From a virus, in the IMG/VR virus record IMGVR_UViG_3300048597_000634, positions 124,001 through 188,000 of that record: a stretch of DNA of 64,000 nt, one strand, 5' to 3'. The stretch's first letter is position 1. The number at the start of each line of letters is the position of its first letter. The translations under genes and the position numbers were made by a program. This document shows, in pieces, positions 46,474-54,654 of the stretch. Under the pieces are notes generated by a model. The model saw nothing but the letters and a program-made list of their open reading frames with translations. It searched no databases and was not told the DNA's origin.

Positions 46474-47310
46474 TTAGTTAGGGCTAAGTGCTATCTCGGC
46501 CAGAATAAGTTCTTCTTTGAGCCTTGCTATTTCGCGGTCTTGCTGCATTATCTTCTTACTTTGCGAATCCACTAATGCTCGTAATCCCATCAACTCAGCT
46601 TGCATCTCTTTCTTAGATGGACCAGCGGCGCGGCTATTACCTTCTACCTCTGCCCAATACATATCCAACGTTAGAGTATCAGGGTCAAACCCGTCGGTCA
46701 CCTTAGTTTTAAACCAGCGGATAATCTTTAAGGTACGACTTACAGCAATACTTTTCCTCGTTATCTTTTGGACGTCATCATCTTGTAGTCTTAATTTAAT
46801 GACTATATCCCAGTTCTCAGCTAAGTAGATATAGTCATATGCGGTACCTTTAGCCCAACCGCTCTTCTTTAGATAATCTTCCCATCCAGTATAAGTTCCC
46901 ATTTCTGTAGTTATAGGAACTTGATTTGTCGCCTTCCTATACATCTTCCGTAGTTCTATAAGATTAAGACCTGTGTTCCTATGATGCAGAAGCCATTTTG
47001 ACTTTGTAGTGCAGGGCTTGTATTTTAGGTACAATGGGTGCAGATTTGAGTCATCTAGCTCGTTGTACGTGGTGTTTAGTACCGGATTGAGTTTTCTTAC
47101 TAACTGGAATTCTAAAAGATCTAGGCTATCTATTTCTGCTAGTTGATAATGTATAGCGTAGTCTATACCCTCACTTGACAAGAATCGTCTCACTTCATGG
47201 CTTCTCAGTCTACTGTGTAGGCTCTTAGCTTTCCCTACATAAAGCACCTCTTTATTTTGTGTATTTACTAAGTAGTAGACCCCAGACTTATTCGGAATAT
47301 CACTTAACAT
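46474..47310 (-). CDS. GIY-YIG nuclease fused to DUF3102-like DNA-binding region
   Basis: 278 residues. N-terminal GIY-YIG domain: GVYYLVNTQNKEVLYVGKAK with the following SLHSRLRSH (catalytic Arg) and LLEFQLVRKLNPVLNT (catalytic Glu). After about residue 100, the core (GTYTGWEDYLKKSGWAKGTA, YIYLAENWDIVIKL, SRTLKIIRWFKTKV, LDMYWAEVEG) matches the genes at 33553 and 54655. The coiled-coil C-terminus (MQAELMGLRALVDSQSKKIM) ends it. A fused homing nuclease and the same DNA-binding module is unusual and may act as a site-specific restriction or homing factor. Confidence 0.82.
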   Translation of the reverse strand: MLSDIPNKSGVYYLVNTQNKEVLYVGKAKSLHSRLRSHEVRRFLSSEGIDYAIHYQLAEIDSLDLLEFQLVRKLNPVLNTTYNELDDSNLHPLYLKYKPCTTKSKWLLHHRNTGLNLIELRKMYRKATNQVPITTEMGTYTGWEDYLKKSGWAKGTAYDYIYLAENWDIVIKLRLQDDDVQKITRKSIAVSRTLKIIRWFKTKVTDGFDPDTLTLDMYWAEVEGNSRAAGPSKKEMQAELMGLRALVDSQSKKIMQQDREIARLKEELILAEIALSPN

Positions 47311-47341
47311 AGATAACAGTTTGTAGTAGTGAAATAAGCTT

Positions 47342-47389
47342 TAACTAGCACTGGTTCTTTGCATTATACATTACTTTTGAACTAACTAG
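47342..47389 (-). promoter_or_regulatory. -10 box between direct repeats
   Basis: Extended TGTATAAT on the minus strand (47363-47368) with the direct repeats CTAGTTA on each side (47342-47348 and 47383-47389). It lies 50 bases before the GIY-YIG gene start. Confidence 0.4.
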
Positions 47390-47406
47390 GTTTAGGCACT
47401 TCTATA

Positions 47407-47634
47407 TCAACCTTTCTTATAATGGTTCTGATAATAATCCTGCAACAAAGCGATTAAAGATTGTATGACGGCGGGCTCTGCAGGAATATCGGTTCTGGGG
47501 TCTGATTCACCGTCTAAGTACGCTTCAAGGCAGTGAGTCTCTTCGTTGTAGTTGATATGAGTGAAGTATAGAGGTTCAGTGTTGTAGTCGGAGGGAGTTT
47601 CCATAAGGGTAGCTGATGGGCGGCGCTTAGACAA
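47407..47634 (-). CDS. Small hypothetical protein
   Basis: 75 residues (MSKRRPSATLMETPSDYNTE), acidic, mixed alpha/beta. Overlaps the following tagged gene by eight bases. No family. Confidence 0.55.
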   Translation of the reverse strand: MSKRRPSATLMETPSDYNTEPLYFTHINYNEETHCLEAYLDGESDPRTDIPAEPAVIQSLIALLQDYYQNHYKKG

Positions 47635-47812
47635 GTCTTAGGTCACCATTCCTAAGTAGTTTTAGTTGGTTAACGCAATGGCTCTTTATTGTCTGATGCA
47701 CCAGGATTATTTTTATACCTTCGGCACAGGCTAATATCGTTAACAGCTCGACGATGTGGCTTTCTACCTCCTGGGTAATTAGGCGGCACCTAGTCAATTC
47801 TTTGGTAAGCAT
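47627..47812 (-). CDS. Small MLTK-tagged protein
   Basis: 61 residues from the tagged ATG (MLTKELTRCRLITQEVESHI). VELLTILACAEGIKIILVHQ. No family. Confidence 0.55.
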   Translation of the reverse strand: MLTKELTRCRLITQEVESHIVELLTILACAEGIKIILVHQTIKSHCVNQLKLLRNGDLRLV

Positions 47813-48014
47813 ATTGCACATATAACACGATTAGGTTGCGGTTTTGTCCAAAGCAACTGAAGCCGTACTCAAGGTAGACTCTCATAGCGCGGTTGATTAT
47901 TACATTGTGGGCGCCGCGCATTATGGGAGTAATGTCGTTATCTATAAGGACACCGCCTATATCCCATTCAGTGTCGCTGATAGTTAGCGCTAAGCATGAG
48001 GATTTAGTAATCAT
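47790..48014 (-). CDS. Small MITK-tagged protein
   Basis: 74 residues (MITKSSCLALTISDTEWDIG). Overlaps the previous gene by 23 bases. No family. Confidence 0.55.
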   Translation of the reverse strand: MITKSSCLALTISDTEWDIGGVLIDNDITPIMRGAHNVIINRAMRVYLEYGFSCFGQNRNLIVLYVQYAYQRID

Positions 48015-48021
48015 TACTGGT

Positions 48022-48399
48022 CTAACTGTACACCACCCACCAGCCTTTGCTGACTAACCCGGAGTCTAAAGCCTTGGCGCCGGCGATGGTAGGACTAACA
48101 ACACCTTCAGCGTAGTAAAAAACGCCATCTACGTCGTCATGACAGCTACCGTCGGCTTCACTGTCGTGATAGTCGATTAATATATTAAGGTTAGTGACCT
48201 CAGAGAATTCTGTTTGAACGGACTTCCATAAATCTTCTAGTTCTTCATAGGGCTCCCCACACTCTAACCAGTCTTGTAAATCTATCAGGCTATATAGTTC
48301 TAGCTGTTCTTGAAACGCAGCCCAGCTTGGTAAGTTTAGTTCTTTAAGTTTGTCTTCGTTAATGATGTATGCGCTGCACGCGCCATATCCCATACTCAT
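48022..48399 (-). CDS. Hypothetical acidic protein
   Basis: 125 residues, very acidic (LDYHDSEADGSCHDDVDGVF-type segment), Trp-rich, no tag. Start MSMGYGACSAYIINEDKLKE. Acidic small phage proteins of this sort are often DNA mimics, an inference from charge only. Confidence 0.55.
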   Translation of the reverse strand: MSMGYGACSAYIINEDKLKELNLPSWAAFQEQLELYSLIDLQDWLECGEPYEELEDLWKSVQTEFSEVTNLNILIDYHDSEADGSCHDDVDGVFYYAEGVVSPTIAGAKALDSGLVSKGWWVVYS

Positions 48400-48404
48400 A
48401 GTGT

Positions 48405-48836
48405 TTAATTCCTAGTTGTGCTGTTGTCTAAAGTAAGACGGCGTAAGCCTCTTAATCTACTTTTTAGCGAAGAGTTCCAATCTGCCTCTTGTTGAGCCTT
48501 TATTTTCTCTAAGTTAGATTCTCTTAGCCGGGCTATTGTGGGTTGGAGGTACTTATTTAGATCGTCTAATACTTCTGTGATTATACGTTTTAAGTCTTGT
48601 GGCCGTCTCACGCTGATAATATCAAAGTCTTGCTTGTATTTGTCTAGGCCTGGGCTACCCCAACAGATACTCACTTCACCAAAGTATGACTTCTTCCTTA
48701 CATATAAGAAGGATACTAACTCTTTTGGGTCGCAGCATAGCTCTTTTGATAGCTTGTCAGTTACTAACTCTATTGATTTAAATAGCACGTCTTCTTCAAA
48801 CGGTCTTATTTGTGGGTTATTGTTATTATTATGCAT
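48405..48836 (-). CDS. Helical hypothetical protein, paralogue of 59676 gene
   Basis: 143 residues. CCDPKELVSFLYVRKKSYFG, VSICWGSPGL, RRPQDLKRIITEVLDDLNKY, LQPTIARLRESNLEKIKAQQ and LKSRLRGLRRL align throughout with the gene at 59676. Both end in a basic helix. Function unknown; the pair is a dispersed duplication about 11 kb apart. Confidence 0.65.
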   Translation of the reverse strand: MHNNNNNPQIRPFEEDVLFKSIELVTDKLSKELCCDPKELVSFLYVRKKSYFGEVSICWGSPGLDKYKQDFDIISVRRPQDLKRIITEVLDDLNKYLQPTIARLRESNLEKIKAQQEADWNSSLKSRLRGLRRLTLDNSTTRN

Positions 48837-49012
48837 AGGTAGTCTCTGGTGGTTATTTCCTGTAGTAACTTAACTGGTCTTTCTATCTTAGAGGCTATAT
48901 AGTCGTAGTAAGGCAGTAATACGCTACGTTTAAGTGTGCATAGTTCTGAGCCTATTCGACCATAAGTAAAATCGAGGTTAGGTTTGGCACTTAAGTTAGC
49001 CTTAGTCAACAT
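48806..49012 (-). CDS. Small MLTK-tagged protein with duplicated tag
   Basis: 68 residues from the second of two MLTK tags (MLTKANLSAKPNLDFTYGRI). Seventeen residues upstream there is another in-frame MLTK (MLTKQHYSDSKITSRPI), so the start may be duplicated or was gained by fusion. Confidence 0.55.
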   Translation of the reverse strand: MLTKANLSAKPNLDFTYGRIGSELCTLKRSVLLPYYDYIASKIERPVKLLQEITTRDYLCIIITITHK

Positions 49013-49056
49013 GATAGGTCGGCTCGTAATCTTTGAGTCTGAGTAGTGTTGTTTAG

Positions 49057-49248
49057 TCAGCATACTGCTTGAATTGACATTATTGGTTCTTCTATCCTAT
49101 ATACGTTGTCTGATACGTGATTCAGGTCTCCATTTTTAAACTTTAAAGCTAAGAGTGGTACGTCTAGTTTGTCTAAGGCGCTATAGCTATGAAATATTGG
49201 GTTTAGGTGGAGGTCGTATCTAACCTTTAAGTTGTCTTTAGTTAACAT
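49057..49248 (-). CDS. Small MLTK-tagged protein, paralogue
   Basis: 63 residues (MLTKDNLKVRYDLHLNPIFH). NLKVRYD and the VYRIEEPIMSIQAV tail recur in the two genes that follow. Confidence 0.6.
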   Translation of the reverse strand: MLTKDNLKVRYDLHLNPIFHSYSALDKLDVPLLALKFKNGDLNHVSDNVYRIEEPIMSIQAVC

Positions 49249-49249
49249 A

Positions 49250-49432
49250 TTAGTAGCTAGACTTAACTTTATATTGGACTACTCTAAACGGCCCTTCTAC
49301 TGTGGTTAGAGCGTCGTTAACATGTACCAATCGACCATTACAGAGCTCTAAGGCTCTTAACTGCTCTCTAATGACTAAGCAGCTGTCGTGTCTAGCTATG
49401 AAGACTGATTTAACTTTTAGTTTAGTTAGCAT
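49250..49432 (-). CDS. Small MLTK-tagged protein, paralogue
   Basis: 60 residues (MLTKLKVKSVFIARHDSCLV). VEGPFRVVQYKVKSS matches the IEEPIMSIQAV and EEPFRIVNAVIK tails of the neighbours. One-base separation from the next gene. Confidence 0.6.
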   Translation of the reverse strand: MLTKLKVKSVFIARHDSCLVIREQLRALELCNGRLVHVNDALTTVEGPFRVVQYKVKSSY

Positions 49433-49637
49433 TAAGGGTCGGTTTGATAACTGCGTTTACTATCCTAAAGGGTTCTTCTAATTCAAGCCTGACATGGTTT
49501 ATGCATATATGGACTTTATGTCTAGACCTAATGATGTCTAGTTGACATACTAGGTCTGCTATTGTGTCCGGTCTAGGATAGAAGTTTGGATGGAAGCTGA
49601 AGTTATACCTGACCTTTAGGTTACTTTTACTCAACAT
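49422..49637 (-). CDS. Small MLSK-tagged protein, paralogue
   Basis: 71 residues from the tagged ATG (MLSKSNLKVRYNFSFHPNFY), third copy of the NLKVRY group. Confidence 0.6.
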   Translation of the reverse strand: MLSKSNLKVRYNFSFHPNFYPRPDTIADLVCQLDIIRSRHKVHICINHVRLELEEPFRIVNAVIKPTLNAN

Positions 49638-49641
49638 TGGG

Positions 49642-50016
49642 TTATTTATAAAGCTCGTCATATATTGGTAAGTCTGACGATAAGTCTGCGTCATTACCTA
49701 TGACTAAGTAATTTAAACCTTCACGGCGCGCCGCCACTATTAACTCAGCAAACTTATCTGTGAATCCGGCGGCTCTTAACAATAAATAAACATCATAGTC
49801 GAGAAATCGCTCGTCATGCTGCATCAAATAAACAATGCCTAGATGAATCTTAACTGAGTAGTCTTCTTCAAACCATTCGAATGTGGTGTAAGCTTCACAG
49901 TCATCAGACTTCAGTTTCTTCTGTTGTTTGGCTAAGTCTAGACATAGTTTCCAATCAGCAGGCTGGATATGGAAGGGATTTAAGTGTCCAGCCATTAAGT
50001 TTTTAAACGTGGGCAT
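49642..50016 (-). CDS. Hypothetical protein
   Basis: 124 residues (MPTFKNLMAGHLNPFHIQPA), acidic-aromatic, not tagged. Stop shares a base with the next start. Confidence 0.55.
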   Translation of the reverse strand: MPTFKNLMAGHLNPFHIQPADWKLCLDLAKQQKKLKSDDCEAYTTFEWFEEDYSVKIHLGIVYLMQHDERFLDYDVYLLLRAAGFTDKFAELIVAARREGLNYLVIGNDADLSSDLPIYDELYK

Positions 50017-50237
50017 TAAAATAAATCCCGCTTTGCTTTGATGTGGTTGATTGCATCATTTAACACTTGGTCAAAGGTGCCGTCGTTAATGAAGTGAGCT
50101 TGAATGCGGGCCAACACCTCGTTAATCTCTATTGGTGTAGGGTGGGGGCAGCCCCGCTCAGTGAAGTCTTCTTTGTCTAAGAAGAGGATTGGTAGTGGTG
50201 TGGAAAGGTTAGGGGCGGCGGCGGTCGGTTGAGTCAT
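50016..50237 (-). CDS. Hypothetical protein, paralogue of next
   Basis: 73 residues (MTQPTAAAPNLSTPLPILFL). LPILFLDKEDFTERGCPHPT and FINDGTFDQVLNDAINHIKA align with the next gene. Confidence 0.6.
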   Translation of the reverse strand: MTQPTAAAPNLSTPLPILFLDKEDFTERGCPHPTPIEINEVLARIQAHFINDGTFDQVLNDAINHIKAKRDLF

Positions 50238-50278
50238 TGTAGTTATAGATAAAGGAAACGCATCAGGGGGCTGGCTGA

Positions 50279-50488
50279 TTATTGTTTACGCTTCGCTTTG
50301 ATGTGGCTAATAGCTTCACTAACTACTTGGTCAAACGTTCCGTCATCAATAAAATAAGTTTGGATGTAGTCCACCACCTCTTCAATTTCTGTAGATGTAG
50401 GGTTAAGGCATTCTTGTTCGACAAAGTCCGCATTGTCTAGGAATAAAACAGGTACCGGGTTAAATAGGCTAGTAGTCGGTTGAGTCAT
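50279..50488 (-). CDS. Hypothetical protein, paralogue of previous
   Basis: 69 residues (MTQPTTSLFNPVPVLFLDNA). Tandem duplicate of 50016 with FIDDGTFDQVVSEAISHIKA. Confidence 0.6.
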   Translation of the reverse strand: MTQPTTSLFNPVPVLFLDNADFVEQECLNPTSTEIEEVVDYIQTYFIDDGTFDQVVSEAISHIKAKRKQ

Positions 50489-50509
50489 TGTTTGTAATAG
50501 TAAAGTGAA

Positions 50510-50532
50510 GCCTCTTACATATAGTAAGAGGC
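50510..50532. terminator. Hairpin GCCTCTTAC/GTAAGAGGC
   Basis: Perfect 9-bp stem with a five-base loop. Followed by a weak T-rich run on the minus strand. Confidence 0.6.
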
Positions 50533-50545
50533 GGGGGCGAGGCAG

Positions 50546-50587
50546 TTAACAGCCCGGTTTGGGCTTAGGTTTTCCTTTCTTAGGCAT
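50546..50587 (-). CDS. 13-residue Lys-Pro microprotein
   Basis: MPKKGKPKPKPGC, an open frame of only 13 codons bounded by a hairpin. Too short to call as certain; noted because of its composition and its position as a separate transcript end. Confidence 0.25.
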   Translation of the reverse strand: MPKKGKPKPKPGC

Positions 50588-50617
50588 AGCTTTGCATGTA
50601 GTAGGTACAAGACTAGC

Positions 50618-51061
50618 TTAACCTTGCATCAGCTTTTCCCAATGCTCAGCTTCTTGATAGAACCCATTAGGGCGCCAAGGGCGGGCATCTCTAGACGCAT
50701 ACTTACTGGTGCCCGGCAATCCTCGACTTAAGGTAAGCATTGTAGAATACACATCCTTAGCCACCTTTTGCTTAGCTTCTGCGTCTTCACTGCCCCCGCC
50801 AATAGCGCCTTCCCAATCCTTATGGAACGGCAAATCTAATTGGTCTTCTAGGTGAGCAATGTACAGATACAGAACGTGAATAGCTTTGCTATATTCGTGG
50901 ACGCAGCTAATGAGTCTATGAGTAGCTTCATCACAGACCTTGGACTCCGGCAATATCTGCTCTGGCGTTAACTCGATGGGTTGTGGGGCTTGGGCGGAAG
51001 AGCGGCGGCGGGTACGGCGCTGACGGGGTGGGTCGGCGGTAGGCTGAGGTTTAGATGGCAT
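50618..51061 (-). CDS. Hypothetical protein
   Basis: 147 residues with a low-complexity basic N-terminus (MPSKPQPTADPPRQRRTRRR), a helical middle and a Gly/Ser-rich acidic turn. No family. Overlaps the shadow frame at 50968. Confidence 0.55.
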   Translation of the reverse strand: MPSKPQPTADPPRQRRTRRRSSAQAPQPIELTPEQILPESKVCDEATHRLISCVHEYSKAIHVLYLYIAHLEDQLDLPFHKDWEGAIGGGSEDAEAKQKVAKDVYSTMLTLSRGLPGTSKYASRDARPWRPNGFYQEAEHWEKLMQG

Positions 51062-51067
51062 GGATGG

Positions 51068-51391
51068 TTAGTTGTGGTCTGGTAGATAAGCGACGTCAAA
51101 GGGGCCGGTGCTAATAGCTTCCCATTGTCTAGTGATTTCTCCGTTGGGTTCACAATAGGTAAACCGTTGGAATTGAATGGGTTGCTTTGCTTGAGTCCCA
51201 AAGTCAATGGTAACTATATTAGCGTTGGGCTGGGGTTCTTCTACCACGTAACCATATACAGCTTTTTCATCTACTACGTCTTCTAACCCATCGAAGGATT
51301 CTACGCAGTCGACACTAATGAATATAGCTTTGACTTTGGCGCCGCGCTTAAGTGAAGGTGAGGCGGTAGCTATCTGAAGGAATGGAGTCAT
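51068..51391 (-). CDS. Hypothetical protein
   Basis: 107 residues (MTPFLQIATASPSLKRGAKV), beta-rich, not tagged. VSVDCVESFDGLEDVVDEK-type acidic middle. No family. Confidence 0.55.
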   Translation of the reverse strand: MTPFLQIATASPSLKRGAKVKAIFISVDCVESFDGLEDVVDEKAVYGYVVEEPQPNANIVTIDFGTQAKQPIQFQRFTYCEPNGEITRQWEAISTGPFDVAYLPDHN

Positions 51392-51581
51392 ATATTTCTA
51401 ATGTGAGTTGGCAGGTTATGGTTTCAGCTACGACTTCTGCCCTGGCATTGATATAGGCAGTGGCTATTATATAGCCGAATAGTGGTTTACCTTGGGCTTC
51501 TACTCGATGTAGTTGGTCATCAACGGTTATATGGACGCCGCGGCTAATGGTCTTTTTATGTACGAGGCGCTTGGCGAGCAT
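51348..51581 (-). CDS. Small MLAK-tagged protein
   Basis: 77 residues (MLAKRLVHKKTISRGVHITV), beta-rich; overlaps both neighbours by about 40 and 25 bases. Confidence 0.55.
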   Translation of the reverse strand: MLAKRLVHKKTISRGVHITVDDQLHRVEAQGKPLFGYIIATAYINARAEVVAETITCQLTLEIYDSIPSDSYRLTFT

Positions 51582-51849
51582 CTTTTAGGGCTTCTAATTC
51601 TGTTACTAATCCTTTGGCGTATAGAATTGCGCGGTCTAGTGCTTGACCATACGCGTCGTCTATATCTTTAGCACGGACAACGGCGGCATCCGCGAGGAAC
51701 TCGTTGGTCTTACAGTTTCTACCAATGAATTCGACTCTGTATTTGTTTATACCTTTAGTCTTATAAACGTGTATAGAAGACCAGAATGATTCACTAACGC
51801 CAGGTATTGACCAGTTAAGGTGCTCTAAGATGTGATTATCTATTTTCAT
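51556..51849 (-). CDS. Hypothetical protein
   Basis: 97 residues (MKIDNHILEHLNWSIPGVSE), mixed alpha/beta, not tagged. Shares a base with the next gene. Confidence 0.55.
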   Translation of the reverse strand: MKIDNHILEHLNWSIPGVSESFWSSIHVYKTKGINKYRVEFIGRNCKTNEFLADAAVVRAKDIDDAYGQALDRAILYAKGLVTELEALKDARQAPRT

Positions 51850-52181
51850 TACTGACCACCCACCGCTTCTTCTGCTAACTTGGTCAGCCCACCAGCAACC
51901 AGGGCAATTAACCGTAATGTAGCCGCGCGGTCGCCATTACGAATGTCTTCCATATAGGAGTCTACATCAACTGATGGGTCTTCACTTAGGGCTAGTAACT
52001 TAACGTTCTGGTTAGCAGTGTGGTTATCAGGGTCATCAGCGGCGCAATATACGGCAACGCAAGACGCAGAATGTAGGTCTATGAGTTCTTCCTGAGAGCC
52101 GTCCGGTAAGGTAATGACGGGGCGGTCTTTGGTCATTAAGCTGCTCTTGAATTGCTTAGGGTTGAGGTTTAGTGTGGTCAT
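51849..52181 (-). CDS. Hypothetical protein
   Basis: 110 residues (MTTLNLNPKQFKSSLMTKDR). No family recognised; acidic. Confidence 0.55.
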   Translation of the reverse strand: MTTLNLNPKQFKSSLMTKDRPVITLPDGSQEELIDLHSASCVAVYCAADDPDNHTANQNVKLLALSEDPSVDVDSYMEDIRNGDRAATLRLIALVAGGLTKLAEEAVGGQ

Positions 52182-52192
52182 TGGTTGAGTTC

Positions 52193-52495
52193 TCAGTGTT
52201 TATGGTTGGCTTCGCTCTCACTGCTCATATGGTCAGTCTCCGGCAGCATTTCCAATAATAGGTCTGATAGCCAAGGTGTGTTAAATGTGATGCTTATGGG
52301 GCCGATGATTAAGCAAATAGCACTCAGGTCTTCTTCTGGCGGGGTGACAATACACATAGCTATCAAACCAACATACCGCCCGCCGCTCTTGTTAGTAACC
52401 CACCATACTCCGTCGGAGGCCCAGTCGAACTTAATTAGTGGAATGTGCGCCTTAATGTTGAAGAACGGGACTTTCTCTAGCTTAGTCTTGGTCAT
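52193..52495 (-). CDS. Hypothetical protein
   Basis: 100 residues (MTKTKLEKVPFFNIKAHIPL), MTK start without the tag's second residue. Hydrophobic beta-rich centre. No family. Confidence 0.5.
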   Translation of the reverse strand: MTKTKLEKVPFFNIKAHIPLIKFDWASDGVWWVTNKSGGRYVGLIAMCIVTPPEEDLSAICLIIGPISITFNTPWLSDLLLEMLPETDHMSSESEANHKH

Positions 52496-52525
52496 TGTCT
52501 TTGTCTTTGCCAGTTAGGCTGTAGT

Positions 52526-53029
52526 TTAGTCAGTACCGTCTTCATTTAGTAAAGGCTCGGAGCCGACTAATTCTAGGTTACCTAGCTCCGACCCTATTAG
52601 TGTTTTGGCGACCACGTGGGCTTCTTTTAGTAATGTTGTGGGGTCTTGGTGGACGCTGTAGATATCAAACCTTAATACGAAATGGTGGATGTATTCTTTG
52701 GGTCGGTAATGTTGAAGCCAGGCGCGGGCACTATCTGCATCTACAGTGACTTCATATCCAGTATCAGCTTTATTGTAGGCGTAGAAGAGCTCCGAAGTCC
52801 TAGTTTCCATGTAATACTCAGCTAAATATTTAGCTTCTCTGCAGTATTTCCAACTGTTAGCCTCTAAAGCTTGTAATTGCTCTTTGGTTAAGGACTCAAA
52901 AGCTTCTGTGCAGTCAAAGCGGAAGTCAACGTCAATACTATTAGTAGTAAAACAACGGGCGGTGACTCTAGGACCATCAGGTATTGACTCAGTCATGCTG
53001 GTCATTACGTTGTAAGTTAATTTTGGCAT
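52526..53029 (-). CDS. Hypothetical protein
   Basis: 167 residues (MPKLTYNVMTSMTESIPDGP), beta-rich N-terminus, helical acidic C-terminus. No family recognised. Confidence 0.55.
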   Translation of the reverse strand: MPKLTYNVMTSMTESIPDGPRVTARCFTTNSIDVDFRFDCTEAFESLTKEQLQALEANSWKYCREAKYLAEYYMETRTSELFYAYNKADTGYEVTVDADSARAWLQHYRPKEYIHHFVLRFDIYSVHQDPTTLLKEAHVVAKTLIGSELGNLELVGSEPLLNEDGTD

Positions 53030-53057
53030 GGTAGTACGTTATTTTTCGTTGTGGTTT

Positions 53058-53261
53058 TCAGGCTTGGATATAGCTCCAAGCGCTAGCGTCTTTGTCTTTT
53101 AGTCTTTTACAGAAATGTCTGGCTTCTTTAAGCGTTTCAAATACGGTTAGAGCACTAAAACAGGACTCATGGTAATAGAGTCCCCAGAATTTGCCGCCGT
53201 AGTACGGATAATAATCCCACTTAAGGTAGAATCCATGACACTCTTGGTCTTGTCTTGTCAT
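53058..53261 (-). CDS. Small hypothetical protein
   Basis: 67 residues (MTRQDQECHGFYLKWDYYPY), aromatic-rich. KEARHFCKRLKDKDASAWSY. Not tagged. Confidence 0.55.
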   Translation of the reverse strand: MTRQDQECHGFYLKWDYYPYYGGKFWGLYYHESCFSALTVFETLKEARHFCKRLKDKDASAWSYIQA

Positions 53262-53452
53262 ATCAAACCATCCTTTATTAATTTGCGTTCGATATTGTCA
53301 CATACTGCTCCACATAATCCAAAGATATTTGAAATCGTATTTAGATTTACTTTATGGAACACTGCCCGCAGAATGCGTTGCAGCACAGAATAACTACACT
53401 CTACAGGCAGGCTATAATCATATGCTTTACGAACGGTCTGTTTGTTGAGCAT
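53258..53452 (-). CDS. Small MLNK-tagged protein, paralogue
   Basis: 64 residues (MLNKQTVRKAYDYSLPVECS). TVRK-Y, SVLQRILRAVF and IFGLCGAVCDNI match the next gene. Confidence 0.6.
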   Translation of the reverse strand: MLNKQTVRKAYDYSLPVECSYSVLQRILRAVFHKVNLNTISNIFGLCGAVCDNIERKLIKDGLI

Positions 53453-53627
53453 ATAACCTCTTTGCTATTGTGATATCAATAGCCTTGCAAAGTAGATAAG
53501 TCTGTGAAATGCGACTGAAACCGGTCAAACGGAATAATGCCTGTAGAGTTCGCTGCTTCACAGATTCATGCACAACTGTTGGTCGTGTAAAGGCATATGG
53601 TTTACGGACAGTGAGTTTGCTTAGCAT
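53427..53627 (-). CDS. Small MLSK-tagged protein, paralogue
   Basis: 66 residues (MLSKLTVRKPYAFTRPTVVH). SVKQRTLQALF and TYLLCKAIDITIAKRL align with the previous gene. Confidence 0.6.
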   Translation of the reverse strand: MLSKLTVRKPYAFTRPTVVHESVKQRTLQALFRLTGFSRISQTYLLCKAIDITIAKRLYAQQTDRS

Positions 53628-54577
53628 TGCGGCGTGACGATTAGATTACAACTACCTCCAAATACTACCGTTAACGCAGCAATCACAGCTTCTGCTTCTT
53701 CTTGGCTGTTAAACACGTCAGCCTCATTATTGTTGCTGGTCCAGCTAACCCAACCTTCTTGTCGGTTAAGGTAGTCACCATTGAACATAATGTAATAGCC
53801 GGCGGCTTTGAAGTAAATAGCCTTGTCTTTAAACACTTTCTGCAGAGCCAAAGCTTCATCCAAATTAAACAGGGTAGCTTCAGATTTATAGGTGAAGTGG
53901 ATGGAACTTTCACCTAATACGGCGTAAGCAGTTTCTTCCCGGTCATCACCGTAGTCATAGCACACGTAGAGCTTTGTCTTAGGTATTGCGTCTTCGCTGA
54001 CTACTTCAGCCTTAATGGTCTCACGCTCTGGGTTGTTGTACTTATTAAACAAATCAGTGAACGCTTCGTTTGCAATGTCTTTTAGTTTGCGTCCTTGCTG
54101 CTTAGCTAACTCTTTGATTTGAGAGTGTATGTTACGACTAGCTAATACACCGCCGGCGTCGGCATGAAGATATATGTAATCCTTTTCCTTCTTAGTAGTT
54201 ATAGTAGTTCCACCGTTCATATAGACCAGCTTGTTGCTATGTAGAGTAAGGCCGTGACGCTTAACGATATAGGCTACTTGGCTTTTGACTTGATTGATGG
54301 GCTCTAACAGTTCTTCACTGGTATTGTCGGTGTTGTATAGGTGTAAGCACATCATGCTTAGCCATTCTGAGTATTTGAACGGCTCTTGCCGGCTACTAAC
54401 AATATCTCCTTTAATTTTTATGCGCCGCCGAATGTAATTAATGGCATTAATCAAATGGGTGCGGGTAATTTCTTTGAGGAGTATGCCTTCTGGGAAGTGA
54501 TGGGACGACCAAGTCAGATTGCCGGTGATGGTTAACAGTTCTTCCCTGGTGTAATTATTACGGTGTAGTTGGCTCAT
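53621..54577 (-). CDS. Hypothetical protein
   Basis: 318 residues from the ATG giving MSQLHRNNYTREELLTITGN; an upstream ATG would add 11 residues. The C-terminal third (ALQKVFKDKAIYFKAAGYYI ... NSQEEAEAVIAALTVVFGG) has a beta-alpha-beta pattern; the middle is helical (HSQIKELAKQQGRKLKDIAN). No family recognised. Confidence 0.55.
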   Translation of the reverse strand: MSQLHRNNYTREELLTITGNLTWSSHHFPEGILLKEITRTHLINAINYIRRRIKIKGDIVSSRQEPFKYSEWLSMMCLHLYNTDNTSEELLEPINQVKSQVAYIVKRHGLTLHSNKLVYMNGGTTITTKKEKDYIYLHADAGGVLASRNIHSQIKELAKQQGRKLKDIANEAFTDLFNKYNNPERETIKAEVVSEDAIPKTKLYVCYDYGDDREETAYAVLGESSIHFTYKSEATLFNLDEALALQKVFKDKAIYFKAAGYYIMFNGDYLNRQEGWVSWTSNNNEADVFNSQEEAEAVIAALTVVFGGSCNLIVTPQC

Positions 54578-54654
54578 GATTAAGTTTTGGGGTTTGGGAT
54601 TTGGGTTCATATAAATAACCCGGACTGGTTAGGCCCGGGCATTGCTGCTAACTA

